From contig CADCXA010000066.1 in NCBI GenBank assembly GCA_902806565.1, positions 496,001 through 560,000 on the forward strand: a stretch of 64,000 nucleotides of DNA, written 5' to 3'. The position numbers and the translations under genes are program-made. The stretch is from Hypoxylon rubiginosum (taxonomy: Eukaryota; Ascomycota; Sordariomycetes; Xylariales; Hypoxylaceae). The notes under the pieces are model-generated. The model did no database searches, was not told where the DNA came from, and worked only from the letters and a program-made list of their open reading frames with translations. This document shows, one piece after another, positions 10,066-24,684 of this stretch (positions are counted from its first letter, which is position 1; each line of letters starts with the position of its first letter).

Positions 10066-13000
10066 CTACAGAGAGCTGAGGAACGCTTCGGGCTTCTCGC
10101 TAGCACACGTGAAGAGGTTGATGTGGTGGTCACCACGTGCTGCGCACCCGAGGATCATGCGGTGAGGGTGGAAAGCGGTAGCGGAAATGGGAGCACCCCG
10201 GTTTTGCTGGAGGAAGCTGGAGTAGGGTTCCATCCGAGAAAGCTCATGGCCATCAAAATTGAAAACTTTGACGGTATGGGCAGACGTTCCACTGAGAATA
10301 CGTTAGCAAAGAAATAGCTTGACTCGATATCAGACTAAAGACTTACACAGAGAAAACCGGCAGGTGCTCGTGAGTACTCGCCGTCCGCAGTGTATCTCGC
10401 GTAGTCTGGATAACACGTAGCGGCGAGTCCATTCGAATGTCCCATAGCTTGACTTTTCCGTTTCGGCTTGCGGATAGCAACTCGCGCTGACCTCCTCGCT
10501 GCATATGCACATCTCTGATCCACTGTCGATCGGAGTCGTCTTTCCATTTCTTGACCATCGACTCTTGGGGGCGGAGCCGCGTGTCAAACACCCTAACGGC
10601 ACCGTCCCCGAAACCAGCAACAAAAATGTTGCCCGTCATTTGATCCGACGTTAACGACGTGACGCAAGATCCCGAGCGCGCCGGTATATCCGTGATGCAA
10701 GTTTCGTACGCAGCAGCCCAGACTCGGATGACCCGAACGTCTCCTGCAACCAGTACATTACCCGTCACCTGTTGCCAATCAAAGACCATGCCCGAGTTGA
10801 CATTGCTAGGAACCATGTGCGTCAATGCTCTCCACGCCGACGCTAGCTCCGTCTTCTTAGAGGAGTCGTAATTTCGATAGACTCGGAGGACACCATCAGA
10901 CGAGCCCGTCATTAGAAATGCCGTATCATCCTCGTTGATAAATGTCATATCACTAATCTTGGATCCCTCTGGGTTTCCATTGGAGAACCGGTTCAGTCTC
11001 GTCTGTTTTTTCCAGTCCCAGATGTAAACCGTGTTGCCGTCGTCGGCAACCGCTAGGTGGTCTTCGTACTGATGGAACGTCATCTTTGCCGGTTGGGCAC
11101 CATTATTCATAATACAGAGTTGGTTATTCCACTTGTGGCTGCCAGCATATTGCTTCTGCGGCTGGGTTTCCCGGAGTATATTTTCATTCCGCGATCTTCT
11201 CCAAAGGCGCTCGTTATACTCGGTACTTCCTGGTTCCTCCGCCTCGCTGGGATGCATCTGCGGTTCGCGAAAGTACTCGATCGACCAGTCAAGGAATGTG
11301 CTTGGGAGTGGCAGAGTAGGAGTTTCATCGGCGCGGCGGTCCTTGAACTTCCCTGAGACAGGCTCATCAGTCACATGATAATGAGCCGGAGCGTTAGCCT
11401 GGTCGATCTGCTCGGGCGGGGCGGCCCATTCAGGGGTAGGCTTAAGTCGCTGAGAGGAATTCCGCAACAGATTAGGAGAGGGAAGTGGTGTGGAATTAGC
11501 TGATTTATCTTCGCCACCCCACATGCTCGGCAGCTGGAACAGCAAACTCGCAGTCCGTTTCAAAAGACCGGGCGAAGGCTCTGAAGGCATAATATCCGAA
11601 GTCTGCGTTCCAATGACGCCATTACGAGACATCGAAGACTGCTTCTTGTGGCCACGTGTCCGCCGAGTGCGTCTCTGAATCTCATCCATCAGATGCTGAG
11701 CTTGGGAGCCGGCAGCTGACGCCAGAAGTGCATTGTGTACATAGTCGACAACGATTGTTGCGTCTCGCTGGACTTCAGGGTGAGGATCGACGTTCAATAT
11801 CAGGATGTGCTTCCAACAAGCTGCGAATACTGTATTAGAAGACAACCCCTGAGATGTGGCCCTGATCGTTCCATCTGCGTTACGGTTCTCGGGGCGAGCG
11901 TAATGCAATCCCATCTTATGCTCTAGACCGTCGTCATTGGGGGGTGAGAGAAGGTACTCCTTTTCTTCGACGAGTTGCTCGTAAGCGGCGACGATGAATT
12001 TGTTCTCGTAACGGATAACGAAGTGAGAAATGAAGACGAGTAGCTCCTTACGAACGAGTGGACTACCATCATTGGCCATGTCCAACAACGTCCAGGCTAT
12101 AGACTCCTCAATTCTGGCAACTTCGTCCGTGAGATCCGGAATCCCGAGGAAAGTCGTCATGGCATGGATGACCGCAGCTCGAACTTCACAGGCTTGGTCC
12201 TTCGCCAGACTTGACAGCTTCATGGGCGCATTCTCCCTGATACCCCTCCACTTCGCTTCGGGTAGGTCCTGCCACAATTGGCTTATACAGAGACATGCCC
12301 ACTGGCGTAGCAACACATTGTCCTCATTCCCAAGGTGGGCTAGACAGAATATCATGATGTTTGACTGATTACATACAGCCTGACCCGGCCTGTAGCCCTT
12401 GCACAGCATTGAAAGCACAAAGGCGCACATTGCCTTATGCTCATCGCTGTTAGCGACGGCAAGCGCCTCGGATGGGTTGAGTATGGATGCGAAATAGTTA
12501 TAGCCACTATCCTTAATCAAGTCTGGCTGGCAGGAGACGTCTACGGCAAGAACCCGAGTCCAAATGAAAACCATGACGGGTTTTAACTCGGCGGCGGCGG
12601 ACTGTAGGAGCTTCAGCACGTAGGGGAAAATTCCAATACTCAGAGCCAGATGAACTGCCCAGGGGCCCAAGTCTAGGAATTTGCCAAGCAGAATGAGTGC
12701 ACGAACTCGATGTTGCTGGCTCAGGAGGACCTGGAGAACGACGGGAAGTTGCTCAGGGGGCTTCTGCTGCATAGCATCCCCACGCGCAAGGTAGACTTCA
12801 AAAGCGGTCAATTGTTCGGCGAAGAAGGTCGAGCTCTGGTATTCGTATTCGATTCCCTCGTTCTCTTTTCGTTCCATCATGGGCAGCTGTGCCAGCGCCA
12901 AGTCAACGGCCAGATCCCAGCTTTCCCAAAGAGGATGCTGGTGGGTATCCGGTAGCTCAGGATACGATTGAGGATGGCATCCATACACCGTCATAATCCT

Positions 13001-14667
13001 TTGTGCTAGAATGAAATTGCGGAAGAGAGCGGCAACCATCAGATCCTGTCTGAAGAATTTGCGGAATAACTGCCTCGGTAAGGAAGTCCACGCGATAGTG
13101 TCGGTAATTGCGGTGAATATCCAATTCAACTCTCCAAGGGGGGTTCTTCGTTCTTGCAATCTACCCGGGAGTTTTTTGGCTCGCTCTGGCGTAATGCTCG
13201 TCTTGAGAGGGTTTTGCAGGACGAAAAACCACAATGCCATCTCGATCGGGGTCGTTAAGCACGCAGTGAAGAGATCGGCTGGAAGACGGGGGTTTGTCGG
13301 AAGGTTCTCCTTGACTGCGCAAGCCGCAAGGTGGAGGTATGAGCGATACTTTGTTTTCTCATAGTTGGGGTCTGCAGCTGCAGCGGCTTCCTCTTCTTCC
13401 TCGTGCTTCTCTACAAAGCGGTGATAGTTGTTTAGAATATTCCCGGCCTCAGAACAGTCCCAGACAAATATGGTTGGCGCCTGGAGCCAGTGCTGGAGGT
13501 CATATAGGGAAATGGGGATATACTGAGTGAATGTTTTGTTAAACACCCAAATCTCGCCCGAGGCCGTAGGCTTCGGAACCCCATGCCCGTTGTAATGGAG
13601 TAGAACGCGTTCATCTTTGGCATTTCTGCGCAGTGACTGACAGAACCTCTTAGTCTCTTCAACTGAGGGGTCCAGGTACTGCTTATATCTCGTTCGTAGT
13701 GAGATATTCTCATACTGCGACTGTAAGGATTTCCCAATCGCCTCCAGGGCCTTAGCTGAGGGTGGGACGAAAGGATCCTGCCACGCTTCGAGCTTGGCTC
13801 CCGGGTTCGTCTTCAACTGATCGGGTGGCTCTACACCAATGTTGAGACAGACAGCTAGAGCAGCCGAGACAGTTTTTAACCGATCTCGCATACGCCAGTC
13901 CTCGATTGCGTAGTTGGGTGATTCTGGCTGGCCGGTAGTCTCGTGCCGTTTGTCGGTGAAGTACATGTACCAGTTCTACATTCACAAGTTAGTCTCAAGC
14001 ATGATACTATCTTTAGGTAGGTACGCATTGACGGTGGAACATAGATAGGCGCGGTTTTAAAGAAAGAAATCAGAGGTGTAATACGAGGCAGCATTGGGCT
14101 CACATTTGCTAGTTGAGAAATGATATCTTCCGACTGGTAATGGTCTTCAAAGCCGTGTCGTGCACCCCATCCGCTAATCTCCTCATCTGTCTGGTCCGCA
14201 TCTTCTCGTCGCACGATGCGTTCACTCTTAGATCTTAACAGCGGTGGCTTGGAGACTATTCTCCTGGGTCGGTCGTGGTCGGAGTCGTCGTGGGAATTTG
14301 GGAGAGCAAGAGTGAGCTTGTTCCCAGGCGCGCTCAGTGGTCGTTGCTCAACATCTACAGGTTCTCTCTCCTCTATTGCTGTTCGTGGACGGCCGTTCAT
14401 CTCAAGAGTTCGCGGGGCGAGGATTGGGCCGCCTGTGCCCAGTCGTGAAGGCATGGCGGCGCAAGTACCATTAGCTAGGGGAGCTTTGGTAGTAGGGGTT
14501 CTGTGGTCGCGAGGTGGTATGAGAGTGGAATCGGCTGCTAGGGAATGTTGACGGGAGCTCGGCGCCAAATGAACCCTAGAGGTAGAGGTGGAAGATGCGG
14601 TCGTGTGGTTGCTCGGGTGCTGTCCAGAACTGTACGCGCTATGGGAGGAGAGTGTGACAGCGGTCAT
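10066..14667 (-). CDS. KOG1: TORC1 scaffold Raptor (Kog1/Mip1)
   Basis: Three exons: 14667..14104, 13975..10347 and 10291..10066, with a 128-nt and a 55-nt intron; about 1472 residues. The first about 190 residues are Ser/Pro-rich and disordered. Then comes the Raptor N-terminal conserved caspase-like domain (NWYMYFTDKRHET, LLHYNGHGVP, TIFVWDCSEAG), followed by HEAT-type helices (ARSLAKDQACEVRAAVIHAM region). The C-terminal WD40 propeller starts at ICIMNNG-like sequence and runs over the last intron to HPHRMILGCAARGDHHINLF. Raptor binds TOR kinase and presents substrates in TOR complex 1, controlling growth by nutrient state at the vacuole membrane. The last exon restores the final WD40 blade, which would be lost if translation stopped at the intron. 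Length fits fungal orthologues. Confidence 0.95.
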
Positions 14668-17600
14668 AATAGGTGCATGTCATTTTTATTGCATGTCGAC
14701 TGCAAATCAAGTACTCGACTAGACTAGCGACCAGCAAAGAGGAAAGAAGAAGGAGGGGGACCCAAGAGTTGGGTAGATTGGTGCGGCGAAAAACAAGAAT
14801 CGAGAGTCGGCTGGAGTCGACGAGTTTGAATGCGATAGGTGCTTGCCGTTGCCGTTGCCGTTGCTGCCAGCTGGGCGGAGGGCTGCTGATGACTGATGAC
14901 TGATGTTTGCGAAAGCTTACCGTCTAATCTACTCCGGTTGGTAGGTACAAGCGGAAAGGCGGTGGAGTCGAGCTGAGGTACTAACGTTAATTGTACCGCG
15001 GTAAGGTACCTAAGTCCTAAGTCGCGCTTACCACACGACATCAGTGACGAAATCGTTTGCGACGGCCCCCAACTTCGACCTAAAGGTGCCAGGCAGCCAG
15101 GTAGAAAGGGGTAATGTATTTCTAATTCCATACCTACATGTAGGTACCTAATCCTTCCTATTATATTCTATTCACCACGTGCAACACAAAATCGATAACA
15201 TTTATCAATATTCCAAGTCATGTCTTCCTAGGACCTAGGTACCTAGTTTCACTGATATAGCTGTATTTATATTGCTAACCCCTTTACCATACTCTGCTCA
15301 TTCATGCATCTAGCAGCAGGTATGTACTTTGAGGCTCTGGTGCAACAAAGCTTATCCTAGCACGCACAATTACATGGTAGCCTGTAGGTACTTACCGTGT
15401 TGGTCTGAAAGCTGCATTATCTTATATTTAGCATGCATACCGACTCTTTATCTTTACATACATGTACCCAAGGCACCTATTCTGCCATATATCTCGGAAA
15501 AGACCGCATCGATACCCAAAGTCAGGATATATAGACGTCATAAGGAAATGCAAGATCAAGCAATGCATCCGTTAGGCTCAGAGACTGGACAGTTGAATAC
15601 ACGGAAGTTGATATACCCGAGCTATCAGGTCTCGTCAGCATGAGCTATCAGCCGCATCGGTTCTACGGCAATCCAACATCTCAGCTACTGGTACTCGGCT
15701 AAGTTTCGGGGATTGCAGGATGGTAGGATGAAGGCAGTTCGTGCGTGTATACGGGGATACATTTACCTGATGTACGGGTAAGTATCATAAGTGTATACAC
15801 GCAAGCAAAGCTGAAGCCTAAGGCTTGAAGCCTGAAGCCTGGAGTCTCGGTAGATACTTCATTGCAGCTAACATCTCTAGGAAAGTTGGGTGTGATGGAC
15901 GCTTTATATGGCTGAACGAAGTGTGCCATTTAGCGTTGCCGCGTCGTATTCTTCACATGCTGAATAATTTGCAAGCGTTTCAGGTGGCCAGTTTCAGTAA
16001 GTGATCGACATACCCCCAAATACATTTGTACCCACTTACTCTCCTCACTCTCCTCACCATTTCCGAAGGCTGACAAGGGTCCAGCTCAAATCTGGAGTCA
16101 ACGGCTACCTATCGGCCTATCTAATCAATTATCACAGAGTGAGCCACGACTTCAGTATACCTGATAACCTGGCTGCCAGAAGAGGCTGGCTAGCCTTTGT
16201 GTCTATCAATATCCCTTGCGTGGGCATAACTAAAGGGCTTCATCACTCTGAAGTCTGTGTGGCTTACTTAACTCCTCCGTCACAACTTGGAGAAATTATG
16301 AGTGCTAATTGGTGCATGTGTGTTCTTTGCATATTGTCATACTGATACCTTAGTAAGTCTATATGTAAGTCTAATGGCTGTGCTTCGTTCGGGTTTAACC
16401 TAGGTGTACAACACAACGTCCCTAAGCAAAATTTTTGAAAGAGACTTAAAATGGGTTGTTATGATTTAGAAGTTTGGGCTATTAGAACTTGGACTTCGTA
16501 TCTAGGTAGTTTGTATTATCTTGACCGAGACAACGGCCTTATTCTATCTACGGTGATTAGTGAGAGCTACCTAAGTTTTAACTTAGCGATACACATTTCC
16601 GGCCTCTTCTATTCCGAGATTTAGTGATGCCCCATTAACTTCATAGTGATACAGACTTAGGTTACGTATCATGTAGCAAAGGAACACCAGCTTGGTAAAC
16701 TTGTGTTGGAAATCTCGGATATTTAACGAATTGATAAACAATGTGTATTATAGAACCTAAATTAATAGGATCTATGATACAAAAGGCGAAGCAATTGCAG
16801 TCTATAATCTAGTCTTTAAGTGGTACAATGTACTTCGTAGACAACACCCAACTTCAAGATAACTCCAACCACACTCATTTATTTTAGTACAATTCCGCTA
16901 GTCTCCTTCTAGAAAGGGGTCACCCCCCTGAATTAACCCAGCAGCGCCCAGTCTTGTCAGTTCTTGTCCAATTGCAACCCTGCAGCAAGGTACGGCATGG
17001 CACTGAACTAGCCAAATCGATACATTACGTGTAAGTTTAGTGCAGGCACGGGCCCCCCACTGGTGACCCTAGGCAAGCCTGGCAGCCCTGCTGGTAAAGA
17101 CTAAAGTGGTTTTTGGACTGCCCTGGGGAACTTTTCTAGAGATTTTTTTTTTTTTTTCTGGACTGGAAATTTGGCGTATGCTTGAACCTCGTCGCCCGTC
17201 CAAGTCCAAGTCTCCATCCAACCATCCAACCATCCAACCAGCCAACCTAACCCTTCTTCGACGGCCACTCATTCATCAGCCCTTTCTTCCCGACGTTGTT
17301 CTACTTTCCAGTCACTACTGTAGGCTACGTGCTTGAATGAATAGTATCTACATGTAGTAGGACTCCAGATCACTAGGTACTATTGTTTTATTTGCCCGCA
17401 CCTTTCATCGCTCGATGGGACGTTCATTAGTGGCACCAAGCAAACGAATCGTCGCAACGTCGGATCCGCCAACCCTTCATTTTCCCATGTCCCTGATTCA
17501 CCAGTGCAACAGCACCTCGCAACACGACGCTTTTTCTTTTCGCGTCTGAGCCTCCTTTTAGACCTTTTAATTTGTATTTAGAAAAGGAAAGGAGAGAAAG

Positions 17601-17967
17601 CAGACAGACAGTGGCAGGGAACGAAAAGGGAAAGGGAAGAATAAAATAAAAAGTCGAGAGGCTGCGCAGGACACGAGCAATCGGCGCAATTTCGATTGAG
17701 GATCCATTCGACATTTCCAACCTCATGCTATCGACCCCAGCCATCTCCATCGCTAAACCGTACCACGACGAATCCTCCTGTTACCTCTGTCCGACGTTTA
17801 GTTGTCGTGCCGGTTCTATTCGCTCCCCCAATTCCTGTTGCTGTTGATCTAAACCATCAGATTTCCGCATCGCCGCTCACCTTCCCTTCGTCTTGTCGCT
17901 GCTGCGATAATAATTATCTTCGCGCTTCTATTGAGGTCCTTTTGAGGGGGCCTGGCTGTTTTTCGCC
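14668..17967. other. 3.3 kb spacer between divergent KOG1 and TeaA genes
   Basis: Shared upstream region of two large genes, probably including long 5' UTRs. It holds palindromic ACCTAGGT/TACCTAC motifs (15131-15152, 15231-15246), a CCATCCAA tandem repeat (17214-17246), a T-tract (17142-17157) and GCCGTT repeats (14841-14866). No protein gene supported. Confidence 0.5.
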
Positions 17968-20900
17968 ATGGCTTTCCTATTCAAGTCCAAGAAGAATCAG
18001 GACCGAAACCTTCAGAGTCGCGATGGTCCTCCAGGGTCGAGTCCTCAATTTCAAGGTGCCGCCGGGCGCATTGTTCGAGAGGAGAAAAATTCCCGGTCAA
18101 CTCCAACTGGAAGTGTAAATTCGCTTGATGAAAGCACCCCTAGCCCAGATACCGAGAAGTATGCTGCTCGCCGTGGCCAGGAACCACCACAGGCAATACA
18201 GCAACCTCAACAAGCAAGCGATTTGCCCGTAAGTTTCATATGCATCTCTTACCCACACTCCAACATGTATACCTAGGTAGTAGTTTTTTTGGACCGATGC
18301 TGACAATATCGCTTCTCAAAGTTTCGCAACGCGCCTCCGCAACAGAATGTGAACGCTTCATTATACCCCTGGTCGCAGCGGCGCCTCACATTTACTTCTT
18401 CTATACCGAGCCCCTTTCCTAGATACGGAGCGGCTGTCAATTCCATCTCCTCTAAGGAGGGAGACATCTATATCATGGGTGGTTTAATCAACAGCACAAC
18501 TGTGAAAGGCGACTTATGGATGATCGAAGCTGGAGGAAACATGTCTTGTTATCCGTTAGTCACCACGTCTGAGGGCCCCGGACCAAGAGTTGGACATGCG
18601 TCTCTCTTAGTAGGCAATGCGTTCATCGTATACGGCGGCGATACCAAAATTGATGACACCGACATCCTCGACGAGACTCTATATCTGCTCAACACATGTA
18701 AGACATGATTACCCCGCCAGCTTCTGTCCCTATCAGAGTAAACTGACCAGAAAATCTAGCCACAAGACAATGGTCTAGAGCTCTTCCGGCCGGTCCCCGG
18801 CCGTCAGGTCGCTATGGCCACTCGTTGAATATTGTCGGATCTAAAATATACATCTTCGGCGGTCAAGTCGAGGGCTACTTCATGAATGATCTAGCCGCTT
18901 TTGACCTCAACCAGTTGCAGATGCCCAATAATCGATGGGAGATCCTCACCGAGAACACTGAAACCGGAGGCGCACTACAGGGTAAAGCACCACCGGCCAG
19001 AACGAATCATTCTATGATTACTTATAATGATAAGATGTACCTGTAAGTGACACCACATCTACCTGCAATCACAGAATTCGAAACTGACGGTCCCTAGCTT
19101 TGGCGGCACGAACGGCTTCCAGTGGTTCAACGACGTATGGTGTTATGACCCTGCAGCCAGCAAATGGTCCCAACAAGATTGTATTGGCTACATCCCTGTT
19201 CCCAGAGAAGGTCACGCTGCTTCATTAGTAGACGATGTCATGTACGTTTTTGGTGGACGTACGGAGGAAGGTGTCGACTTGGGCGACTTGGCCGCTTTTA
19301 GAATATCGTCTCGCCGTTGGTATACCTTCCAGAACATGGGACCGTCACCTTCACCTCGCTCCGGTCATAGTATGACGTCTGTAGGGAAGTCCGTCGTGGT
19401 GGTTGGGGGTGAACCAAGTTCAACTACCACCCAAGTTAACGATCTTTCAATTGTCTATGTTCTGGATACCTCGAAAATTCGGTACCCTAACGATGCCCAG
19501 ATTCAATCCAATACTCAGAAGATACAGCAAGCAAGGCGACCCAGTGGTGGTGAAATCCTTCCTGCTGGTGGTAGGCTACCGCCGTCTCGAGAGGGCTCCG
19601 CCGGACCAGATCCTAAGCGAGTCGCTAGTCCTAGCAGCCCAACGAATAAGGGCGGTACCGGTGTGGATATTAATGGGCCTCCGCCCGTCAGCAACGGAAT
19701 ATCAAGGCTTCCAAGAGCTGCAGGAGCTTCTACACCATCAGGCCCTCCGCCTCAGGGTCAGCCTCCCAGGCCAAGTATTGAGACTAACGCGACTGGTCGT
19801 CGGGCAAGGAACACATCTATCGAACGGATAGAGAGGGAAGTTGCAGGCGCTGGCTCGTCTAGCATCAGTAGTCAAAACCAGTCTCCTGTACTGCGAGAAG
19901 CAGTCCAGGTCCAGGGGGAAGCTCCAGTCGCTAATGGCAGACGAACGCCTAACCAGCAACACACTCGCAACGGCTCACGAACAGAAAACCTGCAAGGAGA
20001 CGGGTCCAAGCCGAAGCAGTCGCGCCAGACTCGGGGCCAGGGCTCCGTTGACAGCAATACTGAGCCGATGTTAAAGACTGTGACAAATCGCCCATCGTCT
20101 CCACCTCCGCCTACTCGGCAAACGAGTAATCCTTTATCACGGAAAGGTTCGAATAGGAATTCGCAGACCGTTGCCTTGTTAAAGGAACTCGACTCGGCTC
20201 GAAATCGAAATGCCTGGTATGCCTCAGAATTGGAGCTGGCCCGCAAAGCTGGGTACATGTCAAACGCAACTCTGAGCCCTACTCTAGAAAGCCGAGCGGC
20301 TGAGACGTTCGATGATGACGACAAAAGGCTCATAGAATCACTCTTAGCTATGAAACAGGAATTGGCTAATGTGCAAACCTCCATCGACAAGCAAGCAATT
20401 CTTGCGGCAAAGCAAATTGCCGAAGTGGAACGGCAACGAGACGCCGCAGTCCGAGAAGCGGTATATGCAAAGGCAAGAATGGCAGCACAGACGGGAAGTG
20501 CAGCAAGCACCCCGCAGCTAGACAATGACAGAGACGTGGACGGCGGTGATCGCTCTACCGATTTAAACAAGAAACTTGCATCCGCGCTGAACGTCCAAAG
20601 GGAGTTGCAGAACGGCCTCTCTCGAGCGGCATCTGAACTTGAGGCGGAAAAGCGTGCCCGACAACTCGCAGATGAGACTTTAAGCGCCACACAAAAGCGT
20701 ATAGTCGATTTGGAAACATACAAGCATCAGACGTCTTCGGAACTTGAACAGTTGAGGGCTGAGTTACACATGGCCCAGCGCGAAGCGCGAGAGCAGTCAG
20801 TTGTCGGCGCTGAAGCCATCGCGACTTTGCAGCTTCTGCGCGTAGAGAAGGACGAATTCGAGAGTAAGTACCAGGAAGCTGTCGGTAGCTCCAAAGAACA

Positions 20901-22545
20901 TAGCGAATCCTTGGGGTCTCTGCGAGAAGCTGTAGTAGCATCGGCAGATATGCGCGCCCACCTTGAACGAAAACTTGACGAGGAGCGGTCACAACGAGAG
21001 ATGATTGAATCTAAACTCACCAAGCTCAAAGCGGAGCATGAAGCGCATACTACGGAACTAGTAGCTATCACACAGCGCCTAAAGGATACTGAAGAGCTGG
21101 CCGAACGACATGCAACGGAAGCAAATGCCCATCGACTAGCTCTGGTCTCTGGGTTAGAAAAGATAACCAAGGAGCCCAGCAAAGTTAATCGGGCTGATGC
21201 GGACCGCATTGCCGTTCTGCAAAGTCAGATTGAAGCCGCCAATAATCTCGTCAAGAAGTACCAGCAGGAGGCCGATGCAGCTTCGGATAAGCTCCGAAGT
21301 GCTGAGGAACGTATTGCTGGTCTCGAAGCATACCAAGAACAGTCGAGCAGGGAAGGCGTATCTATTCGCCGACAACTTCAATCCACTCTAAGAGAAACCC
21401 AGTCACTCCAAGCTCTGAACTCGGACCTCAAGAATCAGCTTGCGAACCAGCAACTCGAAGCCAATGCCATAACAGTCCAGCACAACACGCTGAAAGATAT
21501 TCTAGCCGAGAGGGGCATCAGCCCGACCAATCTCGCCCGAGTGCGTGGCGTAGGGTCTAGGACCGGTTCCCCTAATCCCTCTCATACAGGAGACCTTGAG
21601 CGACAGCTTGCACAAGCAATCGCTGCTCACGAAGAAACCAAACAGACTTTTGTCGTGCAAATCCAGGAGTCCGAGGCTACTTATCGGAATAGGATAGTAC
21701 AACTAGAGAATGACTATCAATCAGCTGTTCACTATGTTAAAGGCACGGAGAAGATGCTGAAGAAGATGAAGCAGGAGCTCGCGCAAGCTCAATCTGAGAA
21801 CAGTCGTCTGAAGAACGAAAACCTCGAACTCGAGGAGCGCTCCATCTCTCGTGATAACACTGCGCCTGCAGAGTGGGAAGCTGAGCGCTCATCGCTAGAA
21901 CAGAAGATCGAGGGTCTCCAAGAACAGCTAAGAGCTACTTCTGCGCAGCTTGAGCGAGAGCTCGCAGGTTTGCGGAAAGAGCTTGAAGCTACCAAGCAAG
22001 AACGTGACGGTACAATCAAGTCTCGCGAGTTCGCTACAGAGCAACTGACTACTCGGGAGAAGGAACTCGAGGAGATGCAACAAGAAAACGCTCTCCTCGA
22101 GAAGCGAGCTGAGGAGGCGGAACAGAAAGTAAGCCTATTGCTAGACCAGGTGGAAAGCTCTGTGGACAACTACAGGAGGCGCAGCCGCATAAGCACTGAC
22201 CAAATGAACACCAACATCCCTGTTACGAATGGCACAGGCCACAACCGACAGGAGAGTTCAGAAGCTGGAAGTCTGTATGGCGGCACAATCAGTGAGGCAA
22301 GAAATAGCACGGCCCTAGACAATCTGGCCAACGAACTCGACATGCTGCGGACTCACTGGGAGGCAACGAACAAGAGCTATAGACTCTCGACCAACTTTGA
22401 TTTCGAGGGTGTCAGCAATAAGAAGGAAGATGACGGTGTCGGGCTTGGTCTTAGCGAAAGTCTAGCTGATTGGAGAAAACGACTCGACACAGAAGAGCGC
22501 GAAAGTGGGAGCTTCGGACCCCCCCAGGGGAACCATGCTTCGTGA
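17968..22545 (+). CDS. teaA: Cell-end marker, kelch plus coiled-coil protein (TeaA/Tea1-like)
   Basis: Four exons: 17968..18228, 18322..18697, 18760..19042 and 19098..22545; about 1455 residues. After a polar N-terminus, kelch repeats fill about residues 100-425. Repeat signatures are visible (PFPRYGAA, GPRVGHAS, PSGRYGHSLNIVGSKIYIFG, ARTNHSMITYNDKMYLFGG, VPREGHAASLVDDVMYVFGG, SPRSGHSM). A Pro/Ser-rich linker follows to about 650, then a very long coiled coil rich in Glu/Gln/Arg to about 1320. Tea1/TeaA is carried on microtubule plus ends to hyphal tips, where it anchors the polarity machinery through formin and TeaR. The kelch-then-coiled-coil order and length match TeaA of Aspergillus. Introns interrupt kelch blades in phase, and the joins restore conserved residues. 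The start at 17968 opens with MAFLFKSKK. Confidence 0.93.
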
Positions 22546-24684
22546 GTCCCCAGAAGCGGAAAGAAGCGGAAAGGAAAACCCGTGGGCACTGCTATCTCAC
22601 CCAGTCGTCGCCACGATTCTTTCTCATGCAGTTTATATTAACGTCAGCTGTTTCGAAGGATCGTTCAAGATCAGCACATTTTCACTTCAATTTCACTGTC
22701 CTTCCACAGCTCTCAAGTATGGGAAAGACATTACTCTTCACACGCAATATTTGCACACCGACCTTGAGGGCTTGCGTTCAGCTACATGCGCCCCTTTTCA
22801 AACCTCTACGATAACATTGTTTCTTGTTTTTTTTGTATTTTTTGCATCGGAGCCGGAATGGGATTGGTAACCCTCACGCAAACCGAAACTCACTGTTCCG
22901 AAGATATGACCGAACGTGCTGTGCTACGGAGTTGACCTGGTTCGGGGATGTCATCATATGTTGTTTGTTTTGGAGCTGTTGTTGTTCGCTGGTGGTGGTG
23001 ATGTGAAACATGCACAGAATGCTTGGGAAACACTCCTCCTAAACTTAATGTACAATATTGCTGCTGCCTAGATAGTATTCGATCACTATCGAGCAGTTAT
23101 GAGAGAGTCAAGAGATACCTCGAGGAGAAGGGCAGCTACGTGATACGAGCTGAGGAGGGGCCCTCTCTCCCATGTTGTTAAAGTGTAGCAGTTTCGTGGT
23201 AGTCGTGGAGCATTCAATCTTGATGAAACGTTCGGCTGGTTGACTTGTCTGTGCTTGCCTTTTGATCGCTACTGTGACTTGAGATGATATTGGTCTTGAC
23301 CAGCAGTATGAAAAGTGACAGATACTAGTTCAAGTGAATTCAGTGGCACCAGTATTTGATGGTACCACACAGCGAGTACCAAAGTTCAGCTAAATATCTA
23401 CCATCTCTTTAGTCTATGACAGGGAGAGGTAGATATCGTCAGCCGCCGTCTTATTGTATCAATATATCTTGGGCGTAGCTAATGTCCCATAGTCACCCAC
23501 GCCGCCGGTCTGTACATGTTCACTCAATGTTCTTTAGTGTTGCCTTCTTAGAAAACGTCTCGATGGTGGAAAGTAACGGTACCTGTATTGAACTGGACAT
23601 CAAAATATAAATCAGGAATGTGTTCTAGAATGTCAGCAGCTATTTGACCAGTTCGCCTTCATCTGTAACTTATGTACCTATTTAACAAGTGTAACTTGGT
23701 TTAGGAGATTTCTTAGAATTGAATCACAGTACGTACATAACTTTTCGGGATAGAACAATACTAGTAGCAATATCTACCATACCATATTATATCTAGAGTT
23801 ATGCCTTATTCGTTTACGGCCATCGCGTGTCCAAATATCAACCTGCAAGGCAGTTTACACATGCAAAGCATTATGTCTCATATGAAGCTGTTATCTGGTT
23901 CGAACCCGATATAATCCAATACTCGTAGGAAATAGGGACTTGTCGTACGCACCTAGATAGGTGATGCGGATAAGAATACGGGTAAGCTGTCTCAACATGT
24001 CCCGACACCGTCACCACATGTCTGTTACTATGAAGCCACAGCACTACCTAGGTAGGTATATTAGGAGGTCCTACAGCATCGTATCCTCTCCTAGTATATA
24101 CAGCGTCCGTTTTCGGAGTATCCCTGAGAGGAATTTTATATATTCTTACTTCACCCGAAATACAAGCGATTTGACTTATGTTGAGGGTTTAGACGCAAAG
24201 GTATGCCTATATGTTCGGATAGCTATAAAAGGTTTCATGTCCTTTGAAGAGCATGGCTTAGAAAACGCGCCGAACGTACTCGCATTGTATCTAGGCCATG
24301 GATCTTTAGCTCTAGGGAGAGAAGCATATGGTATGGATATGAATTAGTTGGCAGTTGCCCCGAGATGCCCCTTTTTGAACTAAGAGTATCTTGGTGTGGT
24401 TACATATAAGTAGGACACTTCAACTACGGGGTGCGATCGAGTTCCTTCTCGCATGCCCAAAGACAAGAATCTGACATGCCCCAGGCGATTCTATAGAGTA
24501 GCGACTACTGATGGTGGTAGGCGAGAAGGCTAGCTAGAAGCAAGATAGCCTCCATCAGCGTAGTTTATGATGAGCTCTCACATAGTTCACTGCACGTACA
24601 ACCTACCCTACTTACCTAGCTTCTGCCCTCTCCAGCCTCACTCTTCTTCCAGGACCTCATACTCTTTCGTATGCCCAAAAAGAC
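22546..24684. other. Intergenic gap / TeaA 3' flank
   Basis: No gene supported. Contains a palindromic CTACCTAGGTAGGTA (24044-24059) and an isolated B-box-like GGTTCGAACCC near 23899 without tRNA arms. Confidence 0.5.

Noticed and set aside
16001..16345. 114-residue plus-strand frame in the KOG1-TeaA spacer
   Set aside because: No signal peptide, domain or splice sites; composition like the AT-rich spacer.
19872..20723. Long minus-strand frames opposite the TeaA coiled coil
   Set aside because: Ser/Cys/Arg-rich complement of coiled-coil coding sequence; no family features.
23895..23910. B-box-like GGTTCGAACCC
   Set aside because: No acceptor stem, D arm or terminator around it.
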